A stretch of 64,000 nucleotides of DNA. Origin: Leptospira interrogans (lineage in GTDB: Bacteria > Spirochaetota > Leptospiria > Leptospirales > Leptospiraceae). The DNA lies in assembly GCF_900156205.1 (NCBI RefSeq), contig NZ_FTNA01000001.1, positions 62,001 through 126,000 on the forward strand, in the 5' to 3' direction. The position numbers and the translations under genes are program-made. Within the stretch, counting starts at the first letter, position 1. Each line of letters starts with the position of its first letter. A model generated the notes under the pieces. That model was not told where the DNA came from. It saw only the letters and a program-made list of their open reading frames with translations, and ran no database searches. This document shows, one piece after another, positions 1 to 11,295 of the stretch.

Positions 1-39
1 TTTATTGAAAGTTTAATGAGTTTGAAATTCTGGAAAAGC

Positions 40-450
40 TTATTTTTGAAAGTGTTTTCGCAAAATCGCCGTTAGAGTTTCTTTTTCTTGCCATAAAAGT
101 AGTGTACATATAACCGCATTTCCCAGCGCTAGAAAAAAAAGAAATCCCCCGTCGTTTTCTTGTTCAATTCCGATTACAAATACATGGGAGAGAATTGCGC
201 CGAGCATAAGACCCAACCCAAGTAAAGAACCCAACCAACTCCAACCGGGTATAAACAAAAGAATTGAAACGATCAATTCTAAAATTCCCGTTCCGATTCT
301 TCCCCATGGCTCCATTCCGAGTTTGGAAAAAATCGCAACGGATTCTGGAGCTCCTGTAAATTTATAAAATAGGGTCTGCAGAAATATAAATGCTACGATG
401 CCTCTTAAATATTTAAGTAATCGTTTTTTTAAAGAATCGATCTTAAACAA
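40..450 (-). CDS. DoxX-like integral membrane protein
   Basis: A 136-residue, strongly hydrophobic protein with about four membrane segments, the usual size and topology of the DoxX/DoxD family. The N-terminal part has the family-like FxxxGxxKFTG style segment (FLQTLFYKFTG) followed by a Gly-rich second helix. Family members are poorly characterised inner-membrane proteins sometimes linked to redox or sulfur metabolism; nothing here fixes a substrate. The start is TTG, supported by AGGAG about 9 nt upstream on the minus strand. It lies downstream of the acyl-CoA synthetase on the same strand with about 56 bp between, so co-transcription is possible. Confidence 0.75.
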   Translation of the reverse strand: MFKIDSLKKRLLKYLRGIVAFIFLQTLFYKFTGAPESVAIFSKLGMEPWGRIGTGILELIVSILLFIPGWSWLGSLLGLGLMLGAILSHVFVIGIEQENDGGFLFFLALGNAVICTLLLWQEKETLTAILRKHFQK

Positions 451-506
451 AAAAATTTCTCCTGAGATTCTTTGAAATTTTCGGATTCATTTTTAAAGGG
501 TTACAT

Positions 507-2444
507 TTATTGGTACATTTCTTCTATTTCTTTTTTATATTTATCCGTTACTACGTTTCGTTTGATTTTCATTGTTTGTGTTAATTCATCTCCAGGTTCA
601 AACTTCTTATTTAGAATTCTAAAATTGGAAACTTTTTCAAAGTTCTTAAAACCGTTTTCGCTCGACACAAACGTTTTGATTTCGTTTTTAAAAAGTGCAA
701 CTATATCCAAGTCTCCATTTAAATTTTCTATTTCGTTTAACATTTTAGACTTGGATTCTTTTAGATATTTTTCTAAAATTTCTCTATCCGGAACGATCAA
801 AGCTCCGAGTGTTTTTTGATCGTGACCAATTACCATCGCTTGTTGAATAAATCTACTCCGAACCAGAGCAAATTCGATTGGCTCGGGCTCTAAATTTTCT
901 CCGCCTAAAAGTACAATTGTGTCTTTGGCTCTCCCGGAATATTTTAATTCTCCTGAAGTTGTCCAAGTTAAAAGATCTCCCGAGTTCAACCATCCATCTG
1001 AACTCAAAATCTCTTTCGTTTTTTCGGGTTCTTTGTAGTAACCCTTCATCACGTGATCTCCCTTATGCCAAGCAATTCCTTTAATTCCTGGTTTAGTGAT
1101 TTCATTTCCTTTTTCGTCCATTAATTTGATTTGAACTCCTGGAATACAACGACCTAGAGTTCCCACTGTAATTTCTCCTAAAATTCTCCTTGTAGAAATA
1201 CCAGATAACTCTGTCATTCCGTAACCTTCTAAAATTGGAATTCCAATCGCGTTAAAAAATGTGTCTATGTACTGAGGTAAGGCCCCAGCCCCGGAAAGTG
1301 CAAATTTTAATTCTCCGCCTAATCCTTGTTTGATTTTATTGAAAGCGAGTTGTGAAATCTGATTCGGAATCCAAAGAAGGATCACAATCCAAAATGAAAT
1401 TAATTTTTGCCATAAAGAAGCAAATGTAGATTGTTCCGTTAAAGAATATTCCAAATTTTGCAACCTAGAAAGATGTTTATAATACGTAATTGCAATCTCC
1501 TTAAATGCTCCAAATAAAGCTTGTTGAACTGGAGAAGAATTTCTTACTTTATCATGAATCTTGTTGTAAAGACTTTCCCAAACTCTAGGAACCGAAAGTA
1601 ACAATGTAGGTTTAATATCCGCAAGATCTTGACTTAAACTAGAAATAGAAGTGAAGGCTTCTGCTCCTCCTGCACGGATACAAACGGTTTCCACAAGTCT
1701 TTCCGCAATATGCCAAGGAGGAAGATACGCCATACTTCTGTCGGTTGGATATACGTTTAGATCTTCTCCTTGTAAGGCGCTGTCTACGTTAAATACTATG
1801 TTTTTGTGAGTCAACATTACACCTTTGGGTTTTCCCGTGGTGCCTGATGTATAGACGATCGTAGCCAAATCTTCTTCCCGGATTGCCGACCCTCTTTTAT
1901 GGAACTCATCCTTTCCTTTGTTTTGTATCCAAGTTTTGCCTTTTTCAATTAAGTCGTTTAACAATATGATTTCAAAAGATTTTGTATCTTCAAGTGTTCC
2001 TTTTTGATCAAATAAAATAATTTTTTTGAGATGAGGAAATTCGGATTTTTGACTTAGAACTTTTTTTAAAGCGGTTTCGTTTTCTAAAAAAGTGATAGAA
2101 CATTCAGCGTGATTGAGAATATAACGAAGATCATCCGAGGTAGAATCTGTTCCTCTCGGTACATCCGCACAACCTATATTTGTGATTCCCATACTACACC
2201 AAAGCCAGCGAGCTCCCGAGTCTGCGATCAAACCGATCGGAGTCCCTGGTTCTATACCTAAAGAGATCAATCCGCAGCCAATTTGTTGTACTGTTTCATA
2301 AAGGTTTTTGAAACTATTTGCCTGATAATTTTTACCGTCCGGTTTATAGTATTGTGCGGTCGAATCTGCAAAAGTTTCCGCAGAAGCTTTCATAACGTTG
2401 TATAGGGTTTTGGATTGAATTTTTGGAATGGTGGCGGTTTTCAT
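507..2444 (-). CDS. Long-chain acyl-CoA synthetase (AMP-forming)
   Basis: A 645-residue adenylate-forming enzyme that should activate fatty acids with ATP and CoA for lipid synthesis or beta-oxidation. The P-loop YTSGTTGKPKG lies near residue 195, the A5 motif EGYGMTE near 410, and the A7-A8 region YSGRAKDTIVLLGGEN near 500. The long insert between P-loop and A5, and the overall length, resemble the FadD15/ACSL-type long-chain enzymes rather than short-chain acyl-CoA or amino-acid adenylating enzymes. The start is ATG with no strong Shine-Dalgarno sequence. It is divergent from the cyclase gene at 2606. Substrate chain length cannot be read from the sequence. Confidence 0.9.
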   Translation of the reverse strand: MKTATIPKIQSKTLYNVMKASAETFADSTAQYYKPDGKNYQANSFKNLYETVQQIGCGLISLGIEPGTPIGLIADSGARWLWCSMGITNIGCADVPRGTDSTSDDLRYILNHAECSITFLENETALKKVLSQKSEFPHLKKIILFDQKGTLEDTKSFEIILLNDLIEKGKTWIQNKGKDEFHKRGSAIREEDLATIVYTSGTTGKPKGVMLTHKNIVFNVDSALQGEDLNVYPTDRSMAYLPPWHIAERLVETVCIRAGGAEAFTSISSLSQDLADIKPTLLLSVPRVWESLYNKIHDKVRNSSPVQQALFGAFKEIAITYYKHLSRLQNLEYSLTEQSTFASLWQKLISFWIVILLWIPNQISQLAFNKIKQGLGGELKFALSGAGALPQYIDTFFNAIGIPILEGYGMTELSGISTRRILGEITVGTLGRCIPGVQIKLMDEKGNEITKPGIKGIAWHKGDHVMKGYYKEPEKTKEILSSDGWLNSGDLLTWTTSGELKYSGRAKDTIVLLGGENLEPEPIEFALVRSRFIQQAMVIGHDQKTLGALIVPDREILEKYLKESKSKMLNEIENLNGDLDIVALFKNEIKTFVSSENGFKNFEKVSNFRILNKKFEPGDELTQTMKIKRNVVTDKYKKEIEEMYQ

Positions 2445-2605
2445 AGCGGAGAGAACTTTATGAAAACCTTGAATTCAGTCGAGAAAATTTTTGAATCTAA
2501 ATTCATTCCTAAATAAAAAATCGAATTTACCGTTTTTTAAAATTCTTTATACTGAAATATCCGTTTTGAGACTTACACGTTAGGTCTCTCAACAAGGATG
2601 TCCCA

Positions 2606-5545
2606 GTGGCTACAGATCAGATTGAATCGAAAGAATCGCAAACATCATCTTTTCTAAGGAAAATCAGAAATCAACTCAAGTGGATTGGCCATTTTAGGAA
2701 TCTTTTTTATTTAGGAATTCGAGCCAAACTTGCCATTTTTACGGGAACTTTGATTGCGTTTACGGTTATGATTCTTACCGCGATCGACGTTCATCAACAA
2801 ACCGAAATTCTTACACAGAGTTATGAAAAGGAAGCTTCTATTTCCAGACATTATATTTCCGGTTTAGTACTCGAATTGGAAAATCTTTCCAACAGTTTGA
2901 TTCGTGTGGAATCGTTTCGAGAAAAGGTCAAACGTCAAAGTCAAGCTCTACGTAAATATAGAACAAAAATAGTCACTCAAGAAACAAAAGAACTTAATCT
3001 TTTCGGATTTAAAACGAAACTTTTTGGAGTTTTAGGAAAAGAACGTAAGTCATCCATTAAAGAAACATACTATTCTGTTTATCTTTCTAAAGCGGATATA
3101 GACGAACTCGAAAAAAATACTAAAATTTTATTAAAAGACCCAAATGGTCTTGCTATTTCGGATGAAACGTATTCTAAACTCAAAAATATCGCTCATCAAG
3201 TTGTTGTTTTAGAAGCGGATTTAAATGAGCAAAAACAAAAATTGGAGGAATTGCGTGTTTCAGAAAAAACTTCCGAAAAAGAAAAACAGAATTTAGAACA
3301 GGAAATGAATCACTTAAAAAAAGGAATCGAAAAAACTAGAAACCAACTGGATCAATCTATTTTAGAACTTTCACTTCCTAAACAACATAAAAAGATAGAA
3401 GAACTTGGACTCAACATGTCCCAATATAGAATTCAGACTTTTCCTGTGGTTTTCAATCAAAGCAGAGAAAATCTGATTCCTTCTTTTGATACGAAAATTT
3501 TTAAACCAGAAGCTTCAATTAATTCTAATATATTTTTAAACGATATAGACATAAGTCTGAAGGATTCAATTTCAAAAATTATTTCCTTGGATTTTTCACA
3601 AGATACAAACAAAAATTCGTACACAATTGGTAAGATGGAGCTACAAGTATTGTATTCTCCAATTTTTAAAAATCAAAATTCTACACAACGAGCGGATCGA
3701 CTTAAAAAAGAATTACCGGATTTTGCAAAACGTTATCTGCAACAGGACGCGAATATTGCTCTCAAGGTTCGAGAGCTTGTGATCCCTTTGAAAAAAAGAG
3801 TACAGGAATTAAAAGAAAAAAAACCTCCAATTCCTCCTTTTAGAGATAAAACTTTCAACGATCTCTACGCTCGTTATTCTAAACTAATTGAGGAAAGACA
3901 AACTGTATTTGAAACGTTTAGAAACGAATATTCCGAAGATAAAAAAAGTCTTAAAGAAACATCACAAAAATTGAATGTATCTAAGCGAGCTCGTTCTGTC
4001 AAAACGAAGGTTTTCTTTCCGATTCAAAACGAAAATGATGTGCTTATAGACGCATTAGGTGAACTTAGAAACGCAGGACTCGAAGATCTGATTGTATTAC
4101 GGTTTAGTCAAAATTTCGGAAATTATTCTGATTATCTAAAGTATCCAAAGGAACAGAATTTATCCAAGGAAAGATGGAAGTCTATCCGTGAATGGATTTA
4201 TTCCGGTAGAAGTGAAACTCCGACTCCTCAACTTAAAAAATTAATTTCTTATGGGATTGTTTCACATTCAAGAGCAGAAGCAGAAGAAATTCTTTGGAGC
4301 TTAGATTCTAAACCTCTTTTTGTAGAATCTGGAGACGATGTAAGTTCGGCGATATTATCCGCAAATCTTTCCGGAATTTCAAGAACCATAGTGGATCGCA
4401 CAGAAGGATTAGAGACAATTCAGAAAAATAAAAATTCGGCGGTTGCCACTGCTTTACTAATTTGTGTAGCCTCTCTTATATTTGCGATTTTAATATCTGG
4501 TTTTGTGGTTCAAAAAATCAAGCGGATCATATTTCACGCAAAAGCAGTAGGTCAAGGAAATTTGGAAGTTCAATTTGAACAAGGTGGTAAGGACGAACTT
4601 GGAACTCTTACGATAGCTCTAAATTCTATGGTCACTGGTTTAAAGGAAAGAGAAAAAATCAAAAATATATTAGGGACAATGATTGATCCAGTGGTAGTCA
4701 AAGAAGCGATGGTAGACCTGGCGGCTCTCAAACGCGGAAGTGAAAAAAGAATTACCGCTTTTTTTTCGGATGTAGCAAATTTTTCGAATATTAGCGAAAA
4801 GTTAACTTCGATCGAATTGGCTTCTTTGTTAAACGAATATCTTTCGGCTATGACACTGATCTTAAAAAAACACGAAGGAGTTTTGGATAAATATATTGGA
4901 GACGCCATCGTGGGGATATTCAATGCTCCCGTGGAAGTGGATGAGCACTGTATTAAGGCGGCGCGTGCTGCAGTTGAGATGATTGAAACCCTTGAAAGAC
5001 TCAGACAGGAATGGAAAGCAAAAAAGGTTTATATTGTAGAAGCCCAAGAAATGCAGATCAGAATCGGACTTAACACGGGTCTTGCAAAAGTGGGTTTTAT
5101 GGGAACCGATTCAATTTCGGCTTATACGATGATGGGAGATATGGTGAATCTTGCGGCAAGACTTGAAGCCGCGGGTAAAGATTATGGGGTTAGTATTTTA
5201 GTGAGTGAATCCGTTCAACGTGAAATCAAGGAAGAATTTTTTACTAGGCTTTTAGATGTGGTTCGAGTCAAAGGAAAAAACGAATCGGTTCAACTTTATG
5301 AACTCATTGGAAGAGCGGATAACGTATCTGAAAGACTAGAGGCCTCTGTATTAGAGTTTTCTAAGGGTTTTGAAGCATATCTCAACCGAGAATGGTCTTT
5401 GGCCCAGGAATTATTTGAAAGTTCGCAGATTACGAGAGGTGTTAAGGACAAGGCGGCAATCCTTTTGACTGAACGTTGTGAAGAATATAAACGAAATCCT
5501 CCGGAAAAAAATTGGGACGGAGTTTATACTAGAACTCATAAATGA
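2606..5545 (+). CDS. Class III adenylate cyclase with HAMP domain
   Basis: A 979-residue membrane signalling protein that probably makes cAMP. There is one membrane segment near residues 40-60, a long coiled-coil-rich periplasmic region with many Lys/Glu heptads, a second membrane segment near 612-635, a HAMP linker to about 685, and a class III cyclase domain at about 700-890. Metal-binding Asp residues lie in FFSDVANFS and KYIGDAI. The Lys of DKYIGD and the Thr of YTMMGDMVN fit ATP rather than GTP specificity, and VNLAARLE carries the transition-state Asn and Arg. The tail ends in RCEEYKRNPP...NWDGV, a motif shared with the cyclase at 29414. The start is GTG at 2606 with AAGGA just upstream. 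Confidence 0.92.
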   Translation: MATDQIESKESQTSSFLRKIRNQLKWIGHFRNLFYLGIRAKLAIFTGTLIAFTVMILTAIDVHQQTEILTQSYEKEASISRHYISGLVLELENLSNSLIRVESFREKVKRQSQALRKYRTKIVTQETKELNLFGFKTKLFGVLGKERKSSIKETYYSVYLSKADIDELEKNTKILLKDPNGLAISDETYSKLKNIAHQVVVLEADLNEQKQKLEELRVSEKTSEKEKQNLEQEMNHLKKGIEKTRNQLDQSILELSLPKQHKKIEELGLNMSQYRIQTFPVVFNQSRENLIPSFDTKIFKPEASINSNIFLNDIDISLKDSISKIISLDFSQDTNKNSYTIGKMELQVLYSPIFKNQNSTQRADRLKKELPDFAKRYLQQDANIALKVRELVIPLKKRVQELKEKKPPIPPFRDKTFNDLYARYSKLIEERQTVFETFRNEYSEDKKSLKETSQKLNVSKRARSVKTKVFFPIQNENDVLIDALGELRNAGLEDLIVLRFSQNFGNYSDYLKYPKEQNLSKERWKSIREWIYSGRSETPTPQLKKLISYGIVSHSRAEAEEILWSLDSKPLFVESGDDVSSAILSANLSGISRTIVDRTEGLETIQKNKNSAVATALLICVASLIFAILISGFVVQKIKRIIFHAKAVGQGNLEVQFEQGGKDELGTLTIALNSMVTGLKEREKIKNILGTMIDPVVVKEAMVDLAALKRGSEKRITAFFSDVANFSNISEKLTSIELASLLNEYLSAMTLILKKHEGVLDKYIGDAIVGIFNAPVEVDEHCIKAARAAVEMIETLERLRQEWKAKKVYIVEAQEMQIRIGLNTGLAKVGFMGTDSISAYTMMGDMVNLAARLEAAGKDYGVSILVSESVQREIKEEFFTRLLDVVRVKGKNESVQLYELIGRADNVSERLEASVLEFSKGFEAYLNREWSLAQELFESSQITRGVKDKAAILLTERCEEYKRNPPEKNWDGVYTRTHK

Positions 5546-5734
5546 AAAATCAGATCGATTTCTAAAAAAAGATTCAAAAAATAGAATATTTTTTAAGTTT
5601 TAAAAAAGAACACCAAATGCCGTCCAAAAAAAGGAAAAACATTTTGTTTGAGTGAATGAATGTTGAATCCAGAACTCCCAATTGGTTGAAGATTCAATTA
5701 AAATCGATTTCGCAAAAAAATTGTGAGATAAAAA

Positions 5735-6020
5735 TCACCCCCATACACAGACGCTTACGTAATCGAAACTATTTCTTAGCAAATCTGATTCTTTTGATTT
5801 TTCGATTATACGTGCACCTCCTAAGATCAAGATGAAAGAAAATAGAAACGTATAATACGCGGTTAACAAAAATCCCAATAAACCGTAAGGAATAGAACCA
5901 AAACGATTTGCACCGGCTAAAAAAACCGACGAACGTTAATATTGTTCCCGGTGTATTTTCACCAAAGGCAATCGAGTCATCATTTCATTGGAATGGATCC
6001 AATGTGTTTGATTGGTTGCG
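5735..6020 (-). pseudogene. Remnant of YihY/BrkB-like membrane protein gene
   Basis: Minus-strand translation gives a coherent hydrophobic stretch, with PYGLLGFLLTAYYTF then LFSFILILGGARIIEK, ending at a TGA whose complement is at 5735-5737. This resembles the last two membrane helices of YihY/BrkB-family (formerly called RNase BN) proteins. Upstream, around 5940, the frame hits a stop, while the adjacent frame continues as NTPGTILTFVG, consistent with a frameshift. No full-length reading frame remains. The family call rests on pattern only. Confidence 0.5.
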
Positions 6021-6102
6021 AAATCGGTAGCACTAGGTAAGATCGAGTATGCTCCGCTAAACGGTGGCTAAGATGATCTTAGAAAAAAATAAAATGAAGG
6101 AA

Positions 6103-6855
6103 TCAATCTGGGAGTCTCCCGATTTTAAAAAAAAGAGGCCATTCTACTATTTTTGTCTGAGTCGGACCCCAAGAATTTCGAATGTATTCTTCGACTAAAA
6201 GCACCGGATCGGATTCATTTTTTTGAATGTATTTTTGAACGCTGGACCAGGTTCTGAGGTAGCCCAATAATTGATCCACGTTCCATTCTTCTTTCATGCT
6301 AAAATGAGGAGGAACAATTTCTTCAAAGGGAAAAGGAATGGTTTTATATTTTTCCTCTACGTATTTTCTTTCCGAAGGCCAATACGGACCCACAATTTCT
6401 CCGTAGAGTTTATCAACAAGTCCATCGATTTCAGAAGAAATTGAATGTAGCCCGTAGCCCCAGATGGCAAGAATTCCTTTTTTCTTTCCGACTCGAATCA
6501 CTTCTTTATAAAATGGGTTAAAATCAAACCAATGAAACGCCTGCGCGACCGTAATCAAATCTACTTCATGGTTTCCTAATGTAGAGTTTTCGGCTTTACA
6601 AACTCTATACTCGACGTTTTGGTGAGGTTCTGCGTTTACGATTTGATTTTCGCTAGGATCACTCGCTATTACTTTTTCGAAAAGTTCTCCTAGAGGAACC
6701 GCGGCTTGGCCGGTTCCAGTACCACAATCCCAGACTGTTTTACCGTGAGGGGACAGATTTTTGAGATAATAAAATAAATCCTTAGGATAACCGGGTCTAA
6801 ATTCAGAATAAAAAGAAGAATGAGAAGAAAAATGATCTCTGAAACTCATATCCAT
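6103..6855 (-). CDS. Class I SAM-dependent methyltransferase
   Basis: A 250-residue protein with a Rossmann-type methyltransferase core. Motif I is VWDCGTGTGQAA near residue 40, the acidic loop after strand 2 is IASDPSENQI, and DLITVAQAFHWFD occupies the motif IV/post-I region. The AQAFHWF pattern is typical of the methyltransferase-11 proteins related to yeast trans-aconitate methyltransferase-like enzymes. The remaining C-terminal half is a helical cap. The start is ATG; another in-frame ATG lies two codons later. It follows the NodB gene on the same strand with a 39-bp gap. The methyl acceptor is unknown. Confidence 0.85.
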   Translation of the reverse strand: MDMSFRDHFSSHSSFYSEFRPGYPKDLFYYLKNLSPHGKTVWDCGTGTGQAAVPLGELFEKVIASDPSENQIVNAEPHQNVEYRVCKAENSTLGNHEVDLITVAQAFHWFDFNPFYKEVIRVGKKKGILAIWGYGLHSISSEIDGLVDKLYGEIVGPYWPSERKYVEEKYKTIPFPFEEIVPPHFSMKEEWNVDQLLGYLRTWSSVQKYIQKNESDPVLLVEEYIRNSWGPTQTKIVEWPLFFKIGRLPD

Positions 6856-6894
6856 AAATATTCAGAGATCATAATATAAAACTCAAGTCCGAAT

Positions 6895-8220
6895 TTAAAA
6901 AGTATCGTCAGGATGTTTTTTAAATTCTTTTTGATTAATAAAAAGATACTGGTATTGAATTTGTTTTCCTTCTTTTGTTTTAGCTTGTATCATCATAGGA
7001 AGAAACGTGGACTTTCTGGAAAAGTCAGGAATTTTAACGGTGAAATCCGGAAATTGGGCTTCTGAAATCACGTTTTTACTTTTGATTTGAATACTTACCG
7101 ATTCCGGTTGAACTCCTTCAAGATGAATTTTAAATTCCTGACCTGCTTTTACCCAGGAGCCGTCTTGGATAGAAATAGAAATTTTAGGAGGAGGGGCCAT
7201 CGTCAAAATGGAATTAAATGCGGACTGAGATTGTCCCCAAGGAACTAAAGATCTATGGATATTATAAACGGGTGTTCCAGGAAGATTTTTTCCAGGATTT
7301 ACCGTAAACGCCATTCTATAACCGATTGCTTTTGCTTCTTCGATTACTCTAGGATCAAAAAGGCCGAAAGGATAAGCGAGATCGATTACTTTTCTACCGG
7401 TTTTAGTTTCTAAAATTTGTTTGGATTCTAAAAGTTGTTTTCGAATTAAAGTGCGACTCATCGTTGGAAGTTTAGGATGGTATAACGTATGAGAGCCTAG
7501 ATCTAAAACACCACTGTCCAAAGCGTTATTCAATTGATCCCAGGTCATGTAGTATTTTTTACCGGAAGAAATGATCGATGGATAAATAAATACAGAAGCG
7601 GTGAAACCGTATTTTTTTAGTAATGGAACTAAAATTTCCCAGTGTGTTTTAGAACCGTCGTCAAAAGTCAAAAGGATGGGTTTATCTGGAAAGTCGGAAG
7701 GTTTCTTGCCGTTGATATAAGAATAAAATTGATCTAAACGAACCGTTTGATAACCAGCGGCTTTCAAAAATTTAAACTGTTCTTCTAAAAGATTTGGATG
7801 CAGATTATAACCGCCCATAGGGCCGCCTTGAGGCGCGAGATGATGATAACAAAGAACTGGAACCCCGCCACCGGAAACGGATTCGGAAGCAGATTGAATC
7901 GTATAACTCGGAGTAGCTGGAGTGTCATCTTTGACTGTAGGGATTGCGTCTTCGTATTTTTTCTTTTTGGATTTAGAAATATCTTTAGAGATTTGTTCTG
8001 ACTGATTTGTAATTTTAGAATTTTGATCCGATATTTTGGAAATTGTTGGTAAGTCTAAGTGTTTTTTTTCCTGAGGATTTTTTTTAGGAATCGTATCTTG
8101 AGAAGAAGTTGTAGTTTTTCTTTTTTTTTCGGGGTTAAGAAAATCTTCTACGGGAGAAGGAAAAATAATAGAAGGAACTAAAATACAAAGAATTATGTAA
8201 TTGAACAAATGATTTCGCAT
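6895..8220 (-). CDS. Secreted polysaccharide deacetylase (NodB domain)
   Basis: A predicted envelope or periplasmic carbohydrate esterase family 4 protein that should remove acetyl groups from a glycan. I chose the ATG at 8220 (441 residues) because it starts with a classic signal peptide (MRNHLFNYIILC...). The reading frame also has a start at 8325 that would put 35 polar or mixed residues before it. After a Lys/Ser-rich low-complexity linker comes the NodB domain: CYHHLAP, the TFDDG metal/catalytic motif, the SHTLYHP metal histidines, and YPFGLFDP. The roughly 100-residue C-terminal part looks like an all-beta accessory domain. All NodB metal ligands appear intact. The native substrate is not evident. 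Confidence 0.88.
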   Translation of the reverse strand: MRNHLFNYIILCILVPSIIFPSPVEDFLNPEKKRKTTTSSQDTIPKKNPQEKKHLDLPTISKISDQNSKITNQSEQISKDISKSKKKKYEDAIPTVKDDTPATPSYTIQSASESVSGGGVPVLCYHHLAPQGGPMGGYNLHPNLLEEQFKFLKAAGYQTVRLDQFYSYINGKKPSDFPDKPILLTFDDGSKTHWEILVPLLKKYGFTASVFIYPSIISSGKKYYMTWDQLNNALDSGVLDLGSHTLYHPKLPTMSRTLIRKQLLESKQILETKTGRKVIDLAYPFGLFDPRVIEEAKAIGYRMAFTVNPGKNLPGTPVYNIHRSLVPWGQSQSAFNSILTMAPPPKISISIQDGSWVKAGQEFKIHLEGVQPESVSIQIKSKNVISEAQFPDFTVKIPDFSRKSTFLPMMIQAKTKEGKQIQYQYLFINQKEFKKHPDDTF

Positions 8221-8517
8221 AACGCGGAAAGTAAATTGTGATACTTTATAGTTTCGATTTCGAGTAATATAAAGGAAAATCAAAATTTTAAAATTAAAGC
8301 GAATTTTGGAAGTTGTTATTTGCATTCAGAGATCCAAGACAAGAATATTCGGTTAGTGTTTTATCTCACCCTTCTACGGCAAGCGATTCCCGGAGTAGAA
8401 TTCCTGTTGTTTAAAAAACAAAGTGGAAAATAATTTCCGAATAAGTTTGGATGAACAAAAGAAGATAGCCCCGATCTTAAGACCGGGGACTAAAAGAGTT
8501 TCCGAAAGAAGAGAATT

Positions 8518-9033
8518 TTATTTCCCTTCTTTTTCCCGGATCAATCTCTTTAAGACCGATTCACTATGGGTGCAAAGTTTTAAGATGCCACCCTTTGCCG
8601 GTTTTTGTTTGTCGAGTCTTAGAAGTTCGGAAGCAAAGCGGAACTTCCTGCGTATATGATTCACTGCCGGGATAGAAGTTCTAAAGTTTTTTGCCAATTC
8701 ATGATCGGTTAAACCTTTAGAGTTGAGATCAAAAAACTTCGCTAACTTGGTTTTATCCCAGACGATCTTTTGATCGGATCTGTAGTAATTGTGTTGTTCT
8801 AAACGTTTGCTATTACGTTCGTAAGAACCTTGATTTCTCTTCTTTCTCCAGAAGGGATGTCGGTTTCTTGCGTACTTAATATCGTCGATCGTATACCCCG
8901 TAGACGTAAGCCATTCGGATGTGATACTAGATTTTTTAGGACCGGTCAGTTTCGATTTGATGGATAACTCGATGTACTGCTCCGGTGTCGATGCTGAAAG
9001 TAGTTTCCGTTTTTCTTTTTCGTAGATTTCCAT
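8518..9033 (-). CDS. HTH-like basic protein of unknown function
   Basis: A 171-residue, Lys/Arg-rich protein I do not recognise by name. Residues about 108-135 (LTDHELAKNFRTSIPAVNH) look like a helix-turn-helix of the resolvase/homeodomain-like type, followed by a basic helix. The N-terminal half has another possible three-helix unit around WLTSTGYTIDDIKYAR. It stands alone, flanked by about 190 bp on one side and 750 bp of gene-free DNA on the other. DNA binding is the most economical guess, but no regulatory target is visible. It could be a mobile-element remnant, although no transposase motif is seen. Confidence 0.6.
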   Translation of the reverse strand: MEIYEKEKRKLLSASTPEQYIELSIKSKLTGPKKSSITSEWLTSTGYTIDDIKYARNRHPFWRKKRNQGSYERNSKRLEQHNYYRSDQKIVWDKTKLAKFFDLNSKGLTDHELAKNFRTSIPAVNHIRRKFRFASELLRLDKQKPAKGGILKLCTHSESVLKRLIREKEGK

Positions 9034-10595
<1,562 letters not shown>

Positions 10596-10601
10596 AAGCT
10601 T

Positions 10602-11030
10602 TTAAACCGGTTTTTCTAAACCAATTGCTTCTAAAAATTTAGCGGGTCGTTTTGAATTTAGGTTTAGAATTACCCAATCTGTACTCGCGTTACACGAAAC
10701 CATTTGATTGCTCTGACAAATGATTTTTTGTTGAAATACCGCACGAGTAGCAGTTTTTAAAAATAGATCGGATTCGATCAAGATCGTTTCTGGATAATTG
10801 ATTTCTCTTTTAAAATCTAGCTGAATTGAAAGAATCACCGGCCCAAAACTTTGAGTTTTTAGTTTTTCCATAGAAAAACCCCAATCTCGCATGGCTCTCA
10901 TACGAGCCTCGTCTAGATAACCTTGAAAATTTTTATTATTCACATGGCTGTTTGGGTCCAATTCATCCCATCGAATTGCAATTTGTGTCGAATGTCCTTT
11001 TCTAATTTCAGTTAATTCTTCTGTTTTCAT
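10602..11030 (-). CDS. Acyl-CoA thioesterase (4HBT hotdog fold)
   Basis: A 142-residue single-domain hotdog protein. The characteristic 4-hydroxybenzoyl-CoA thioesterase segment is present near the N-terminus as RWDELDPNSHVNN followed by FQGYLDEARMRAM; the Asp and the HVNN turn line the active site. The length matches stand-alone YbgC/FadM-type enzymes that hydrolyse acyl-CoA. Specificity cannot be determined. It ends almost against the HAD phosphatase gene, and its upstream side holds a MITE-like repeat copy before the TetR gene. Confidence 0.85.
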   Translation of the reverse strand: MKTEELTEIRKGHSTQIAIRWDELDPNSHVNNKNFQGYLDEARMRAMRDWGFSMEKLKTQSFGPVILSIQLDFKREINYPETILIESDLFLKTATRAVFQQKIICQSNQMVSCNASTDWVILNLNSKRPAKFLEAIGLEKPV

Positions 11031-11184
11031 TCTGATTTCCTAATATTTAATATATTTTATGTAATTGAGTTTTATTTTTTTAGTAAACTTGTGCTTTAAA
11101 ATTTTTTAAATCATTTTTGAGATAACTTTGAAACGGCCAAGTAAAATTATATCGCAAAATCACTGTTTTATGACTATTATGGAA

Positions 11185-11281
11185 TGAAGTTGTTGTAAAA
11201 TGAATACTCCGTCTGTTTCATGAAAACGGTCGGTGGAAGCAGTTTTGTTAATCTCTACCATGAAATTTTTCAACAATTCCA
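11185..11281. repeat. MITE-like repeat family 1, copy A
   Basis: About 97 bp bounded by degenerate inverted ends (GTTGTTGTAAAAT on the left, ATTTTTCAACAATTCC on the right). The core carries ATGAAAACGGTCGG and GCAGTTTTGTTAATC, almost identical to copy D at 54117. It sits immediately beyond the TetR gene stop, between TetR and thioesterase. Confidence 0.75.
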
Positions 11282-11295
11282 ATATAAAAATCATA

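Noticed and set aside
8423..8659. A 78-codon plus-strand frame near the HTH-like gene
   Set aside because: Its second half is antisense to the better-supported HTH-like gene, and no start signal is seen.
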